A DNA stretch of 64,000 bases, taken from Asticcacaulis solisilvae. Lineage in GTDB: Bacteria > Pseudomonadota > Alphaproteobacteria > Caulobacterales > Caulobacteraceae. Position 1 is the first letter of the stretch. Each line of letters begins with the position of its first letter. The stretch covers positions 372,001 through 436,000 of the forward strand of contig NZ_JAGGMI010000001.1 in the NCBI RefSeq assembly GCF_017875235.1. Direction: 5' to 3'. Positions 63,263 through 64,000 of this stretch are shown in pieces. The notes below the pieces were generated by a model, which saw nothing but the letters and a program-made list of their open reading frames with translations, was not told the origin of the DNA and did no database searches. Both the position numbers and the translations under genes were made by a program.

Positions 63263-64000
63263 ATGTTCGAGTTCATCGGCGGGTTCCGGACCGCCAGACA
63301 ACCCCAGCCACACCCATCGCCACGACTGAATCAGGCCTGCCTGATTTCGTTGTGCAACACCCTGCCGGGCCAACCCCACATGCTGGTCGTCGCGGCGGAC
63401 GGAACCGTAACGCCCATCACTTTTGACGGCCGGGTAACGGGCGCCACCGGCTTCGTCGTCGGGGCTGGGCACGTGACCGTCGCCATTCAGTCGAACCGCC
63501 GCAGCGCCATTGCCCGTCTCGACTCCAGCTTTCGCACCCGCCGGATCGTCTACCCCAAGGGCCTGTCGGATACCCACGGCCTGATCGACGCCGGCTATGC
63601 CCTCTATGCCGTTTCAACCGGTACGGACGGCGTCCTGCGGTTGTGGCCCGACCTCAACCGTTACGAAATGCTTCAGCCCTTTCCGACCGCCGGCGAAGAC
63701 GCCCACCACATCAATGATATCTGCCGTCATCGCGGCGACATCGTCTTTTCGATGTTCGGCGCCCGACGCAGGTACGGCCTTCGCAACGGCACACTAATGA
63801 GCCTCAATGACGGCAGCCCCTACTTTGACGGGCTAAGCGATCCGCACAGCGTTACCTCGGACGGCGACAGCCTTTATGTGCTGGAATCAATGACAGGTAC
63901 GCTCTACCGCATCGGGGACGACGGCTTTGAGAAGGTCCTGTCGGTGCTGGGCTATGCGCGTGGCCTGTGCATCACCAGCGACCACTTCATCATCGGCATC
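63263..64000 (+). CDS. Beta-propeller-like protein (DUF4915/TIGR03032-like), partial
   Basis: 246 codons from the ATG at 63263 (GAGAGGAG upstream) to the end of the window without a stop; the gene continues beyond it. The sequence has repeated strand units such as PHMLVVAADGTVTPITFDGRV, LSDPHSVTSDGDSLYVLESMTGTLYRIGDDGF, which look like propeller blades of the DUF4915/TIGR03032 group. No signal peptide is seen in the first 30 residues. Function unknown. Confidence 0.65.
   Translation, partial: MFEFIGGFRTARQPQPHPSPRLNQACLISLCNTLPGQPHMLVVAADGTVTPITFDGRVTGATGFVVGAGHVTVAIQSNRRSAIARLDSSFRTRRIVYPKGLSDTHGLIDAGYALYAVSTGTDGVLRLWPDLNRYEMLQPFPTAGEDAHHINDICRHRGDIVFSMFGARRRYGLRNGTLMSLNDGSPYFDGLSDPHSVTSDGDSLYVLESMTGTLYRIGDDGFEKVLSVLGYARGLCITSDHFIIGI

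Overview
The window is chromosomal DNA of high GC content from an alphaproteobacterium, most likely a member of the Caulobacterales (Caulobacteraceae; Asticcacaulis or a close relative is a guess). It carries the cell-cycle regulator CtrA (51563-52264), the phosphotransferase ChpT (26608-27357), a MucR/Ros regulator, a DUF2336 protein, clustered GANTC sites (the CcrM methylation motif) and TTAA-N7-TTAA CtrA-type boxes. No rRNA, tRNA or CRISPR array was recognised.

Positions 1-9.5 kb, all on the minus strand, form one tellurium/stress (Ter) island: TerZ-, TerA- and TerD/E-like calcium-binding proteins, a DUF475/TerC-type membrane protein, and downstream an unusual enzyme module. That module holds an ATP-grasp enzyme, a trypsin-like protease fused to a TerD-like domain, two phosphoribosyltransferase-like proteins (one with a TRSP motif, one StiP/PELOTA type), a HAD phosphatase and a CitE-like aldolase that runs off the left edge. 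From 9.8 to 34 kb the genes are mostly housekeeping or accessory: a TetR regulator with paired operators, MAPEG, a GH53 galactanase, prfC, an S9 peptidase-like protein lacking its serine, a histidine kinase, sufE, mucR, cysK, chpT, an SRAP protein, a phasin, and a GH15/otsB/otsA trehalose-glucan region. Two identical 156-bp elements (20853-21008 and, inverted, 29793-29948) each sit in a duplicated terminator hairpin.

From 34.7 to 41 kb there is a chemotaxis operon, cheA-cheW-cheY-cheB-cheR, followed by a separate response regulator; a soluble PAS-containing chemoreceptor lies apart at 59.8 kb behind a CtrA-type box. From 41 to 46 kb come an aldo/keto reductase, a DUF4142 protein, arsR/arsC and an ECF sigma/ChrR-type anti-sigma pair.

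The most interesting region is 46.3-51.5 kb: an ECF sigma factor, a coiled-coil outer-membrane barrel (FapF-like), a 431-residue secreted Asn/Ser/Asp/Thr repeat protein, a small secreted protein, a C39-family peptidase (FapD-like) and another small secreted protein. This looks like a diverged functional-amyloid (Fap-like) export locus. ctrA follows convergently with a GANTC-rich upstream region. The right end holds a double-receiver regulator, a nuclease-helicase (DUF2075) protein, a CmcJ/NvfI-like protein, a MarR-GNAT fusion, an Asp/Arg-rich disordered protein, a periplasmic cyclophilin, the chemoreceptor, an acyl-CoA ligase and the start of a beta-propeller-like protein that runs off the right edge.
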